DNA of 64,000 bases from Deltaproteobacteria bacterium (lineage in GTDB: Bacteria > Desulfobacterota > Desulfobacteria > Desulfobacterales > GCA-2748835): positions 18,281 through 82,280 of the forward strand of contig PDTL01000026.1 of assembly GCA_002748835.1 (NCBI GenBank), read 5' to 3'. The first letter of the stretch is position 1; each line of letters starts with the position of its first letter. The notes under the pieces were generated by a model that worked only from the letters and a program-made list of their open reading frames with translations, was not told the origin of the DNA and ran no database searches. Positions 18,455-28,800 of this stretch are shown here, piece after piece. The position numbers and the translations under genes were made by a program.

Positions 18455-18760
18455 ATGCATATGCGACATGTGGACCATCAATATCCGAACTGTTTCGGTG
18501 ATCTGGAGCAGGTGTTCCCTCTGACCGCTTCTGGTCTCAGGGAAAGCCCGGAGGCCTGCCGTATCAGCTGCCAGTTTAAAACCGACTGTTTGAAAAAAGC
18601 GCTGGCAGGAGAACAGGAAGGACGGCAGACCCGTGAGGAACTGGTGGATCGGCAGTATGAAGCTGGTATGATCGGGTTTCTAGAGCGGTGGTCACGAAAA
18701 AAAATGCTCAATCCGTCAGGTGGCAAACCAAAGTGGAAAGGAACAAAGGAACGGAGATGA
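18455..18760 (+). CDS. small conserved Cys-containing protein coupled to pgk
   Basis: 101 residues. [21 protein letters not shown] is followed by a Cys cluster ([18 protein letters not shown]) and a charged C-terminus (FLERWSRKK). Similar short proteins with FGDLE.VFP and a C-x3-C-x5-C cluster occur in relatives, as far as I remember, without an assigned function; a metal or redox site is possible. Its TGA overlaps the ATG of pgk (ATGA), so the two are translationally coupled. The start is ATG 18455 or 18461. Confidence 0.7.
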   Translation: MHMRHVDHQYPNCFGDLEQVFPLTASGLRESPEACRISCQFKTDCLKKALAGEQEGRQTREELVDRQYEAGMIGFLERWSRKKMLNPSGGKPKWKGTKERR

Positions 18761-19947
18761 AGTCGATCAAGGATGTGGATCTGAACGGAAAACGGGTGCT
18801 GATACGTGTGGATTTCAACGTGCCCATGGACGAGTTGCAGAACATTACCGATGATGTGCGGATCCGTTCGGTACTGCCGACTATCCAGTACTGTCTGGAC
18901 AATAATGCCAAACTGATTATTACATCACATATGGGACGCCCGGAAGGAAAAGTGGTCCCGGAGATGAGTCTCAAACCGGTAGCCAAACGGCTGGCACGCC
19001 TCCTGGAGCACGATGTCCGGATGCTCGGCGACTGCGTAGGTGCGAATGTGGCAGCGGCTGTGGATGCCATGAAAACAGGCGACATCATTTTGCTTGAGAA
19101 TCTTCGGTATCATGCTGAAGAACAGAAGAACGACGAGACATTTGCGCAGGCCCTGGCCAGCCTGTGTGATGTGTACGTCAATAATGCGTTTGCCGTTTCC
19201 CACCGGGCCCATGCATCCGTGGATGCCATCACGCGGTTTGCGCCGGTTTCTGCAGCGGGCTTTCTGTTGCAGAAGGAGATTACCTATTTCGGAAAAGCCA
19301 TGGACGAACCCCAGCGCCCGCTGGTTACCGTGATCGGCGGAGCAAAGGTGTCCAGCAAACTCGGTGCCCTGGAAAATATGCTTCAGCGGGTTGACAAGAT
19401 GATCATCGGCGGGGCCATGGCCAATACGTTTTTAAAGGCCCTGGGATATAGTGTGGGTGTCTCCAGGATCGAAGATGATCTGATTGACAAGGCCGCCAGC
19501 ATCATGGCCAAAGCCCGCAAGCGGGGTATCAAATTCTATCTGCCCGTGGATGCCGTTGTGGCACGGCGTATGGAAGCCAATGCCGAAACCAAAATCGTAC
19601 CGGTTCAGGAGATCCCTGAATACCGGATGGTGCTGGATATCGGGCCAGCAACATCTCTCTTGTACCAGGAAGCCATGTACGATGCCAAAACCATCGTGTG
19701 GAACGGTCCCATGGGTGTGTTTGAAATGGATGCCTTCAGCCGGGGAACCATTGCCATGGCCCATCATGTGGCCAATTCCTATGCCCTGACCATTGTGGGC
19801 GGGGGGGATACGGATGTGGCCATCCACAAGACCGGTGAAACCGACCGGATCACCTATATATCGACAGGCGGGGGGGCGTTCCTCTACCTGATGGAAGGAA
19901 AGGAACTCCCGGCTGTGGCGGCACTCAAGGCGGCGGCCGGAAAATAA
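18757..19947 (+). CDS. pgk: phosphoglycerate kinase
   Basis: 396 residues, the usual bacterial length. It shows RVDFNVP at the N-terminus, the substrate arginines ([19 protein letters not shown]), [14 protein letters not shown] in the hinge region and the nucleotide-binding GGGDTD near the end. It makes ATP from 1,3-bisphosphoglycerate in glycolysis, or runs in reverse in gluconeogenesis. ATG 18757 follows GGAACGGAG. An upstream ATG at 18688 in the same frame is inside the preceding gene and is rejected. Confidence 0.97.
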   Translation: MKSIKDVDLNGKRVLIRVDFNVPMDELQNITDDVRIRSVLPTIQYCLDNNAKLIITSHMGRPEGKVVPEMSLKPVAKRLARLLEHDVRMLGDCVGANVAAAVDAMKTGDIILLENLRYHAEEQKNDETFAQALASLCDVYVNNAFAVSHRAHASVDAITRFAPVSAAGFLLQKEITYFGKAMDEPQRPLVTVIGGAKVSSKLGALENMLQRVDKMIIGGAMANTFLKALGYSVGVSRIEDDLIDKAASIMAKARKRGIKFYLPVDAVVARRMEANAETKIVPVQEIPEYRMVLDIGPATSLLYQEAMYDAKTIVWNGPMGVFEMDAFSRGTIAMAHHVANSYALTIVGGGDTDVAIHKTGETDRITYISTGGGAFLYLMEGKELPAVAALKAAAGK

Positions 19948-20060
19948 GCCGAAATGAAGCGTGTGATACCGGGCGATGGCATTTGTGCGATCTCACGGTA
20001 TCCCACCTGCCGGATGACGGTTTAGATGTGCAGAGGGGTGCGCGAGGATAGGAGCCGGAT

Positions 20061-21122
20061 GTGGCATACTGGAAATACCGCGAAGATTTGAGCTTGTCGG
20101 ACCGACTGCGTCGATCCTATTATGAACTGCTCCGGGATGATTTGGATCAGTTTGTGCTGCAATATGCACTGGTCGATTCGTATCAGAATTTCATTGATGC
20201 CGGTCTGCCGTATCCGTTTGTGGAACGCCGGGAGTTGAAGCCCCGTGCCCGGATTCCGGATGTGGAATATGAACACCAGAACTCCATGCTCCTGATTTTT
20301 CTTGAAGACCAGATCGAGTCCGCGCATAAAAAATATGTCCGTTTTTTTGATGCGAACAAATCAACTAAAGCCAACCTGATCAAGTCTGAAGTTTTTTCCC
20401 TGATGGAAGAAGATTTTGACCGATCGTGTAAGTTTCTGGATGCCGTCAGTTTTTACGATTTTTTGCGTTCTCTGCTTCCGGTGGATTATGCCCTCTTGAT
20501 CCAGCCGGATCCGAGCGTGAAAAAAGCCCGCTACGCACTCACTCATTTCCATGTCCGGATCGACTGGCCCATTGCAGAAGCCGCAGAGGAACTGGCGCGT
20601 TCGCTCCGCTATATTTCAAAGGACCTCTACGAAAAAGGCGATAAATACGCCGAAGATATTCAGAAAAAATTTTTTGAGTATTACAATCTGACCAGCATGG
20701 CCGGTGGCCGGCGGACTGCGGCCATTGTGGCTGCCCAGTATCTGCGGAAAATTCACTGCATCCACACCGTTTATGTGGGAAGCAGCGAATCCCGAACCCT
20801 GAACCGGATATCTGAACGGGGCAATACCCGCTTTGTGCTGGTGAAGTTTACCCGGAAGGAAATGCGCCAGCTTGCTGAAAACAACAACATGCCGCTTGAA
20901 ACTGTGCTCGCAGACTACCCTGTTGCCTGGGAAGGGCAAGAGGCGGTTTTGATTTTTCAGGTTATCTACGCCAATACCTCTCACTCTCAAGTTCCGGAGG
21001 ATGGTAAACTCCGGGAACTCAACCCGGACCGGAACTGGCTGACCGTCTCCCAGGAGCGGATACTCCCCAAACCCGGATCCTGGTCAAGCCCCCCCCTTGC
21101 CCTGAACCTGGTCTATGCGTAA
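20061..21122 (+). CDS. conserved-looking protein of unknown function
   Basis: 353 residues starting at GTG 20061 (AGGAG seven bases upstream). I recognise no family. It is rich in charged and aromatic residues, with a helical N-terminal half (YYELLRDDLDQFVLQYALVD) and mixed alpha/beta segments (IHTVYVGSSESRTLNRI, RFVLVKFTRKEM). There are no signal peptide or membrane helices, so it is probably cytosolic. Codon use matches its neighbours, and it stands alone behind pgk with a 113-base gap holding a GATACCG/CGGTATC inverted repeat. Confidence 0.65.
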   Translation: MAYWKYREDLSLSDRLRRSYYELLRDDLDQFVLQYALVDSYQNFIDAGLPYPFVERRELKPRARIPDVEYEHQNSMLLIFLEDQIESAHKKYVRFFDANKSTKANLIKSEVFSLMEEDFDRSCKFLDAVSFYDFLRSLLPVDYALLIQPDPSVKKARYALTHFHVRIDWPIAEAAEELARSLRYISKDLYEKGDKYAEDIQKKFFEYYNLTSMAGGRRTAAIVAAQYLRKIHCIHTVYVGSSESRTLNRISERGNTRFVLVKFTRKEMRQLAENNNMPLETVLADYPVAWEGQEAVLIFQVIYANTSHSQVPEDGKLRELNPDRNWLTVSQERILPKPGSWSSPPLALNLVYA

Positions 21123-21176
21123 CTCAATACCCTTAAAATCGTTTTGCTTCCTGGGAGGGACACAGGAGGAAGTGGA

Positions 21177-23135
21177 TTAAGGTGCTGCTTCTGTTGCGAA
21201 AAGAACGTTGATAGTGCGGGGGGTATGGGCGGGGACGGGTTTGCCGGTTTTAGGATTGACGGTGATCAGTTCCACGGAGTCGGGGATGGGGAAGTGACGG
21301 TAGGGTCGTGATTCCAGGACTTGCGCCATATAGTCAATCCAGATGGGAAGGGCGGCGCGTGCGCCGGTTTCCCCTTTGCCCAGGGGACTGTGGTCATCAT
21401 TACCCACCCAGACGCCGGTGACAATATCCGGAGAGAACCCCACAAACAGGGCATCCCGGCAATCGTTGGTGGTGCCGGTCTTGCCGCCGACTGGCCGGCG
21501 GATGCGTTTGGCCTGTCTTCCGGTGCCTTCCTGGACCACGGCGGTTAGCATGTCACAGACAATGGCCGCAGTTGCCGGTGTGACGGCCCATGATGCGTCC
21601 GAGTGAGGGGGGGAGGCTTGTATCGGCATGATCTGGGTTTGATCGGGTTTCCGGATACTGATCACGCTGGTGAGATTCAGCCGCTGGCCGCCATTGGGAA
21701 AGACGCCGTATGCCTGTGTGAGGTCAATCAGGGTCATTTCAGATGTGCCCAAGGCCAGGGAGAGCGTTGGTTTCAGGCGAGCGGTGATTCCTAATTTTTT
21801 GGAAAAGGCGATAATCGCTTCGGGAGTGTAGCGGTCGATGAGCCGGACAGCTGGGATATTTTTTGACAGGCTCAGCGCTGTTCTGAGGGTGATTATACCT
21901 TTATAATCGCGAGAATAATTCTGGGGCTGCCAGTCATTGCTGTTGCCCGGAATTGAAAAACTGACCGGCGCATCCAGCACAGGGGCCATCTGGGACAGGC
22001 CTTGTTCAATGGCATAGGCAAACACAAAGGTTTTGAATGCTGAACCGGGCTGGCGCCGGGCCTGTGTCGCCCGGTTATAGGGACTGCGCGCATAGTCCAG
22101 TCCTCCGATCAGGGCCAAAATACGGCCGGATGAAATCTCAATGGATACCAGGGCTGCCTGGACACCGGCGGTTTCCAGATCGGCGGATGCCATCCGCTGT
22201 TTCAAGCGGGAAACGCCTTTTAAAACAGCTGCCTCCGCGACCTTCTGACAGTTCAGGTCAAGGCTGGTTTGGATGGAAAGACCCCCTTTGTACAAAAGGG
22301 TGTCACCCAGAGACGGTTTCAGGGTGCTCAGCACATAATCCGTAAAATAGGCGGCTGGCTGTACTTCAGACACCGTCGTCCGGTCAGGCGGCATATAGGG
22401 AATGGTGACAGCGGTGTCATAAGCTGCTTCAGATATCATCTTCTGGTTTCTCATGAGCGTCAGGACGATATTACGTCGTCGGATGGCTGCTTCGGGGTGA
22501 ACGAGAGGGGAATAATAAGACGGTGCTTTGGGGAGACCGGCCAGAAGGGCGCATTCATGAAGGTCCAGCGCATGGACCGGTTTGCCGAAAAAACGTTCCG
22601 CCGCAGCAGACACCCCGTAAACACCGCTGCCCAGATAGACCTGGTTCAGGTAGAGCTCCAGAATTTCTTTTTTTGTGTAGCGACGTTCCAGTTGAAAGGC
22701 CAGAAACATTTCCTTGAATTTTCGGGAGAGTGATTTTTCTGGGGTGAGAAACAGGGTTTTTGCCAGCTGCTGAGTGAGCGTGCTGGCACCTTCCACAAAT
22801 GCGCCCGCCTGAATATCTCGTGCAATGGCCCGCAGAATGCCTTTGAGGTCGATTCCGCTGTGCTCCCAGAACTGCCTGTCTTCGGTTACGATCAGAGCAT
22901 TGACCAGATGCGCGGGAAAGGTTGGGTAGGGAACCGGGGTCCGGCGTTCCGCATAGATTTCTCTGAGAAGCTGCCGGTCATAGGTGTAGATCCGGGTAAC
23001 AGCCGGATGCCGGAAATCTTTCAGCGCCCGAATGGACGGCAGGTCGACGATGAGCATGCGGACAAAAGCGACACCGAGACCGGTTCCCACAGCTAGGAAC
23101 AAAAACAAGACGGCTGTTAGATAACGCGGCTTCAT
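21177..23135 (-). CDS. bifunctional class A penicillin-binding protein (PBP1a type)
   Basis: 652 residues. One N-terminal membrane anchor is followed by a GT51 glycosyltransferase domain (VTEDRQFWEHSGID, EGASTLTQQLAK, RKFKEMFLAFQLE, ELYLNQVYLGSGVYG). The transpeptidase domain has the SxxK serine in PGSAFKTF, SKN (ALSLSKNIPA) and KTGTT. It polymerises and cross-links peptidoglycan in the periplasm. It begins 21 bases after the cheR stop, so it may ride on the che transcript. It lacks the large inserts of enterobacterial MrcA and is short for the class. Confidence 0.93.
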   Translation of the reverse strand: MKPRYLTAVLFLFLAVGTGLGVAFVRMLIVDLPSIRALKDFRHPAVTRIYTYDRQLLREIYAERRTPVPYPTFPAHLVNALIVTEDRQFWEHSGIDLKGILRAIARDIQAGAFVEGASTLTQQLAKTLFLTPEKSLSRKFKEMFLAFQLERRYTKKEILELYLNQVYLGSGVYGVSAAAERFFGKPVHALDLHECALLAGLPKAPSYYSPLVHPEAAIRRRNIVLTLMRNQKMISEAAYDTAVTIPYMPPDRTTVSEVQPAAYFTDYVLSTLKPSLGDTLLYKGGLSIQTSLDLNCQKVAEAAVLKGVSRLKQRMASADLETAGVQAALVSIEISSGRILALIGGLDYARSPYNRATQARRQPGSAFKTFVFAYAIEQGLSQMAPVLDAPVSFSIPGNSNDWQPQNYSRDYKGIITLRTALSLSKNIPAVRLIDRYTPEAIIAFSKKLGITARLKPTLSLALGTSEMTLIDLTQAYGVFPNGGQRLNLTSVISIRKPDQTQIMPIQASPPHSDASWAVTPATAAIVCDMLTAVVQEGTGRQAKRIRRPVGGKTGTTNDCRDALFVGFSPDIVTGVWVGNDDHSPLGKGETGARAALPIWIDYMAQVLESRPYRHFPIPDSVELITVNPKTGKPVPAHTPRTINVLFATEAAP

Positions 23136-23156
23136 TGGGCTGCGGTGCCAGAGACG

Positions 23157-24041
23157 CTAAATGGTTCTTCGGTTTGACTGTGTTCCGGGAAGGGGCGCGT
23201 TTTGTTTCTGATAAAATGTGGAACGCAGGTAGCGTTGGGGGGCAAACCATTTGCTGTCATTGGTCAGTGACTCCGTTGCGCCGATGACCAGATAGCCGTC
23301 ATCTTCCAGTAGGTCGTATAGTTTTTTGTACAGCGTCTGACGGGCTTCCGGTGTAAAGTAGATCATCACATTCCGGCAAAAAATGATATCGAACTTGCCT
23401 AACCCAAGCAAGGGCTTCATCAGGTTAATCTGACGAAAGGAGACCATGGCGCGCAGTTCATCATTCAGTTTCCAGTGATCCCCGTCTTGATAAAAGTAAC
23501 GGCGCCGCCGGTTCTCGTCCATGCCGCGGGAGACTTCAAATTTATTGTAGCGCGCGTAACTGGCTTTGGAGATGGCCTGATTGGAGATGTCGGTTCCCAT
23601 GAGTTTCACCCTGTACTGGGGTGCTACAATGGACAGTTCCTTTAAGATCATGGCGATGGAATAGATTTCCTGGCCGGTGGAACAGGCCGCACTCCAGATC
23701 CGGAGGGGGACGGGCATCCGGCCGAGGCCGCTTTTCTGGATGCGATTGTCGATGAGATCCGGCAGGATTTTATGCTGAAGCAGATCAAAAGGGGCGTTGT
23801 CCCTGAAAAAATAAGTCTCATTGGTTGAAATGGCGTCGATGATTTCCTTTTCAAGTTGCTTTTTCGGATCCTGGACCGCTTTTCGGTGCAGCTCGGTGAA
23901 GGATGCAGCCTTGGTTTTCTCCAGTATTGATGCCAGCCGTGTCTCGATCAGATACTCTTTTCCAGGCTGCAGGGAAATACCTGATATATCCAGAATGTAC
24001 TTCGATAGTGTCTTGAATTCATCAGGAGCGATTTTAATCAT
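23157..24041 (-). CDS. cheR: chemotaxis protein methyltransferase CheR
   Basis: 294 residues. A helical CheR_N domain (DEFKTLSKYILDISGI) is followed by the SAM-binding methyltransferase domain with WSAACSTGQEIYSIAM, LMGTDISNQAI, FDIIFCRNVMIYF and DDGYLVIGATESL. It methylates receptor glutamates. There are no tetratricopeptide repeats and no obvious C-terminal pentapeptide tether. It lies 17 bases after cheB in the cheA-W-B-R order. Confidence 0.95.
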   Translation of the reverse strand: MIKIAPDEFKTLSKYILDISGISLQPGKEYLIETRLASILEKTKAASFTELHRKAVQDPKKQLEKEIIDAISTNETYFFRDNAPFDLLQHKILPDLIDNRIQKSGLGRMPVPLRIWSAACSTGQEIYSIAMILKELSIVAPQYRVKLMGTDISNQAISKASYARYNKFEVSRGMDENRRRRYFYQDGDHWKLNDELRAMVSFRQINLMKPLLGLGKFDIIFCRNVMIYFTPEARQTLYKKLYDLLEDDGYLVIGATESLTNDSKWFAPQRYLRSTFYQKQNAPLPGTQSNRRTI

Positions 24042-24058
24042 TGCAACACCGTATGGAG

Positions 24059-25207
24059 TTATAGGTTGATCGGTCCGTTATATCGGTGTTTGCGGACAGA
24101 TTTGACAATTTCACCGGAAATCGACGTCAGCGGACAAACGGCGTCAACAATACCCGATGCAATGGGTTCTTTGGGCATACCGAAAACCGTACATGTGGCT
24201 TCATCTTGCGCGATAATGTAGGCGCCGCTTTGTTTCATCTGTTTGAGGCCTTTGCTGCCGTCGTTACCCATACCGGTCATGATAACGCCGGTGGACCGTC
24301 CGAGGTAATATTCCGAAACAGATCTGAACAGATAGTCTGCAGATGGTTTACAGCTGTTTTCGGGTGGATCGTCGGTAATTCTTATGAGGCGGTTCTGGCC
24401 GTCATTGCCGGCAATGACTTTCATCTGTTTGCCACCTGGCGCGATATAGACGGTATTGGCGGTAAGTGCTTCACCGTTTTCCGCCTCCTTGACCCGGAGG
24501 CGGGATTTGGCGTCAAGGCTTTTAGCCAGGGACTGTGTAAACACCGGCGGCATGTGCTGAACAATGAGAATGGGCACATTTAGGGTATCTGGCAGCGCTG
24601 GAATGAGTTGAGCCAGCGCGTTGGGACCGCCGGTGGAAATACCGATGGCAACGATCTCCGATGATCCAGGGGGGGTGGGCCGAGGGACAGGAGGAGCCGA
24701 TGCCGCTTTAGGCGCTGGCGGCTCCGGGGGGTATCTGAAAGGGACAGACGGTCTGGCCGCAGGGAGGGGGGTGGGGCGAAAGCCGGGGCGGACAATGGCA
24801 CGTCTTCGTGTAAACGCCTTGACAATGGGATTCAGAAGCGTTCTGATGCTCTGAAGGTTTTCCCTCATGGTTCCGGATTGGGGCTTGGGGATGAAATCAA
24901 ACGCGCCCAGCTCTAGCGCACGGATGGTCATATCGCTCCCGTCGTGGGTCAGGGTGCTGACCATGATCACACCGATATGGGGATGCTCCCGGTTCACGGC
25001 TTCAAGGGTTTCCAGCCCGTTCATCTCCGGCATTTCAATATCCAGGGTAATGAAGTCGGGCTTCAGGGTGTTGATTTTATGCAGGGCTATTTTCCCGTTG
25101 TTCGCTGTTCCGACCACTTCGATGTCAGGGAATTCGGCAAGCACATCTGACACAATTTTTCGATAAACGATGGTATCATCCACCACAAGGGCGCGTAGCT
25201 TACTCAT
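24059..25207 (-). CDS. cheB: chemotaxis response regulator protein-glutamate methylesterase CheB
   Basis: 382 residues. An N-terminal receiver with Asp56 (TLDIEMPEMNG) and KPQ is joined by a Pro/Ala-rich linker (about 140-185) to the methylesterase domain. The catalytic triad is Ser in GISTGGPNAL, His in IVQHMPPVF and Asp in MTGMGNDGSKGL. It removes methyl groups from receptors after phosphorylation, countering CheR. Confidence 0.95.
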   Translation of the reverse strand: MSKLRALVVDDTIVYRKIVSDVLAEFPDIEVVGTANNGKIALHKINTLKPDFITLDIEMPEMNGLETLEAVNREHPHIGVIMVSTLTHDGSDMTIRALELGAFDFIPKPQSGTMRENLQSIRTLLNPIVKAFTRRRAIVRPGFRPTPLPAARPSVPFRYPPEPPAPKAASAPPVPRPTPPGSSEIVAIGISTGGPNALAQLIPALPDTLNVPILIVQHMPPVFTQSLAKSLDAKSRLRVKEAENGEALTANTVYIAPGGKQMKVIAGNDGQNRLIRITDDPPENSCKPSADYLFRSVSEYYLGRSTGVIMTGMGNDGSKGLKQMKQSGAYIIAQDEATCTVFGMPKEPIASGIVDAVCPLTSISGEIVKSVRKHRYNGPINL

Positions 25208-25347
25208 AACTGTCTCTTGCCATATTGAATCAGGAAATCCGGGTTGCCAGAAAACGGTTCTGTTGAAGTGTCGTTCTGCAGTGACCGTCTTTCGTGCATA
25301 GAACGCAAGGGATCGGCCTTACTGTCAGCTGTTCATTTCAGGCACTA

Positions 25348-25794
25348 TTATTCCTGAAGGACTTCTTCCGTATTCAGGATGCCGATTAGGCTGTTTTTTG
25401 TTTTATACACCCCGCTAAAAAAACGGCCTTGGACGCCGCCGATATTTGCGGGCGGGTTCTCAATGCCATCGGCATGCGCAATCATGACATCGCTGATCCT
25501 GTCAACTAACAGCCCGATATGCTCATCATCCGAGTTGACAATGATATTTCGGCTTTCCTTATCCACCTCAACCGGTGAAAGTCCGAGTTTTTTTCCTAGA
25601 TCAATGATGGTGACAATACGCCCGCGAAGGTTCAGTACGCCTCGGACATAGTCGGGAGCCTGGGGGACCAGGGTGACTTCCGTCTGTTTGTTGATTTCCT
25701 GGATGTTCAGGATGTTCAGGCCGCACAGGGCGTCACCAATATAAAAAGTTGCCAGTTCAATGACAGGTGATCCGGATGTGTTTTGTTCCTGCAT
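25348..25794 (-). CDS. cheW: CheW coupling protein
   Basis: 148 residues of a single CheW fold (ELATFYIGDALCGLNILNIQEI, YVRGVLNLRGRIVTIIDLGKKL, IGLLVDRISDVM). It links receptors to CheA. It lies between cheA and cheB, with 140 bases to cheB, where no extra gene is visible. Confidence 0.93.
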   Translation of the reverse strand: MQEQNTSGSPVIELATFYIGDALCGLNILNIQEINKQTEVTLVPQAPDYVRGVLNLRGRIVTIIDLGKKLGLSPVEVDKESRNIIVNSDDEHIGLLVDRISDVMIAHADGIENPPANIGGVQGRFFSGVYKTKNSLIGILNTEEVLQE

Positions 25795-25863
25795 GTGTGT
25801 AGTCCTCCGGTATACGCGTGCTTTGAAGTATGAAACCGCCGCAGCAGGTTGCCTTACTTAAAG

Positions 25864-28800
25864 TCAGATGATGCCGAGGTAACGCTTGGTCGATTCAACG
25901 AGTTTTTCACGATCGAGTTTGATCTGGTAATCGTCGATACCTACGCGCTGTCCGCGATCAATATCTTCCTGGCCTGCCAGGGATGTAAGAGCAATCACTG
26001 ACAGGTGGTTGAATTTCGGGTTGCTTTTGATTTTATTTGTCAGTTGAAATCCGTCCATGCGCGGCATTTCAAGGTCCGTTACAACGATGTCAATGGCCTC
26101 CGGTTGCTCTTCGAGAATTTCCAAGGCTTCCTGCCCGTCCGCAGCCGGAATAACGGCAAAACCTTCTTCTTCCAGGAACCCTTTGACTTGATTCCGGAAG
26201 AATGCAGAATCTTCCGCAAAAAGAATTGTATATTCCTTGGTTTCACCGTTATCCTGGTCCGCTTGCGTTTCAGCGGTAAACCAGTCTGGATGAACGGTGC
26301 GCACCACGTCGAAAATGTCAACCATCAGGGTGGTGTGATCACCCACAATAAGAGAGCCCATGATACCGGTCTGCCTGAGCGTTGAGTCGTCAATTTCAAG
26401 GGCCACTTCAACAGCATCCACCGGCGGTGTGACAATGAGTCCAATTTCACGGCCGGCTACAGTGAAGACGATGACATCTCGTTGATCCTTTTCCGGAAGC
26501 GGCTTGACATTGGTGACCTCGCTCAGGTCGATGAGGGGAAGGCTGCCGCCCCTGTACTGAACAACTTTGCGACCACCAAGTGTTTCAATGTCAGCGGAAT
26601 TGATACGCTCAATGCGTTCCACCAGATTGAGCAGGGCGGCAAAATGTTCATTTTCAGCCACGCGGAACAGAAGCAAGGAAGCACGGTCTTTTCTGGCATC
26701 CTCAATTTCCCGGGCTTCTCTAGCCTTGCGCAGTTTGGATTCGGCTGATTCGACCGTGGTGAGTTGCGCCATCTGGGCAAGGTTGGCCACATCCAGGATC
26801 AGGGCAACTTTGCCGTCTCCCATGATGGTGGCACCGGCGTAGCCTTTGCAATCCTTGAGATGGCGTCCCAAGGGCTTGACAACGATCTCTTCAGAATCGT
26901 TCAGGTCGTCGACAACCAGGCCGTAACGGAAGGTGCCGGCTGAAACCACGGCAATGTTGATGGCACTGCTGGCATGGTACCGCCGGTCATGCAGGCTTCG
27001 TTCATTCTGGTTTGCGGTTACATCATCAGATGGAACCGGATCCGCGTCATTTTTGGAACGTCTGTCTGCAATACGGGTTCGCCTGTCAGGCAGAATGTCG
27101 CCTGTTTCGGGATGGACAAAGGTGCGCTCGATGCCGAGCACTTCAGACAGGTTAAGCAGGGGCAGGAGATTTCCCCGAAGCCTTACGACTTCAGCACCGC
27201 CAACTTTTTCGATTTTATCCTTGACTTGGGCCGCAGGAATGCGAAGCAGTTCGTTCAGGTTCACCTGGGGAATGGCAAATCGCTCCTGACCCACGTTAAT
27301 GATTTGACTGGGGATGATGGCCAGGGTGAGCGGGAGCTTGATATGGATCGTGGTCCCGGAGCCGACTTTGGAATCCAGCTCGACAATCCCACCCAAGTTA
27401 TCTAGATTGGTTTTCACCACATCCATCCCCACACCGCGGCCGGAAACATCCGAAATCTCTTTGGCGGTGGAAAACCCAGGAAGAAAGATCAAACCGATTT
27501 TATCTTGTTCGGAAAGGTGCCGCGCCTCTTTTTCGGTGATCAGCCCTTTGGAAAGGGCGGACTGCATCAGCTCGTCACCATTGAGCCCTTTACCGTCATC
27601 GGTGATTTCAATATTAACCTGACCGGCCTGGTGAAACGCACGCAGCCGGATTTGGCCGATCGGGTCTTTCCCCATGGCCTTGCGGACATGGGGAGGCTCA
27701 ATGCCATGATCTACGGCATTCCGGACAAGGTGGGTCAGCGGGTCGCTGATGGATTCAATAATGGTTTTATCCAGCTCAACCTCTTTACCCTGCATGGACA
27801 AATCGACCTGCTTGCCCAGATTCCTGGCGAGATCTCTAACCACCCGGGTAAATTTATTGAAAATATTTGAAATCGGCTGCATGCGTGTGTACATGACCGC
27901 TTCCTGGAGCTCGGAAGTGATCATGTCGATACGCTGGCTGGCGGTTTCCAGGGTGCGTGTATTGTTTGATGTCAGGCTCTGGAGGAGCTGATTTCGGCTG
28001 AGGACCAGCTCGCCAGCCAGATTCATGAGGGTGTCCAGAAGATTCACATTTACCCGGAGGGAGGTCTGCTGGTTTTTGGACGGCCTACTGTCTTGAAGTA
28101 CGGCAGCTTCCATCCAGTCTGCTTTGTTTTTCTGGGGAGCTGGGTTGGCAGCATTCGCCTGTGACAACGGGGCAGAGGGCGCAGCTGTAACACCCGTTTC
28201 TGCCACGGGCGGAAGGTCGGGTTCCGGATCCGGAAGGATCGGGTCGGGGATGTCCGTCACGTCCGGCGGCATGTCCTTTGTTGCCTCAACCGACAGCGTT
28301 GTATCCGATTCCGGGATCTCATCCTTGGTGGCCTCTTCGATCGCTTCCAGCGAGGGAATGTCGTAGCGCGCGGTGTCAATCTGGAAAATTTGCTTTTCGT
28401 CTAATTCTACGAGCGCATGTGCCATATCCGGCTCAATGATCGACGCGAATACCACAAGAAACGGGATGTTGACAGGATCTGGGGTCTCCAGTGTGCCGAC
28501 AGCCTCAAGGTCGACCCTGGCATCAATGATGATACCGCTGGAGAGGAGGACGGCAATGACATCCAGGGGCGTTTTATTTTTCTGGTGGATGTCGGCGATC
28601 AGATCATATTCAATGATATAGACAAATTTCCCCTGCTTCACCGCCTGTTGAAGGTCAAACTGCTTCACGGAAAAGACAGTTCCGGTGGGCGGATGAATCA
28701 CGTCCACGTGCGTTGAGACGCTTTCTTTGTCTGATTCCGAGGGGACCGTGAGGGCCTCAAGGGATGTGACATACGCGGCAATGTCGATGTCATTGCTTGT

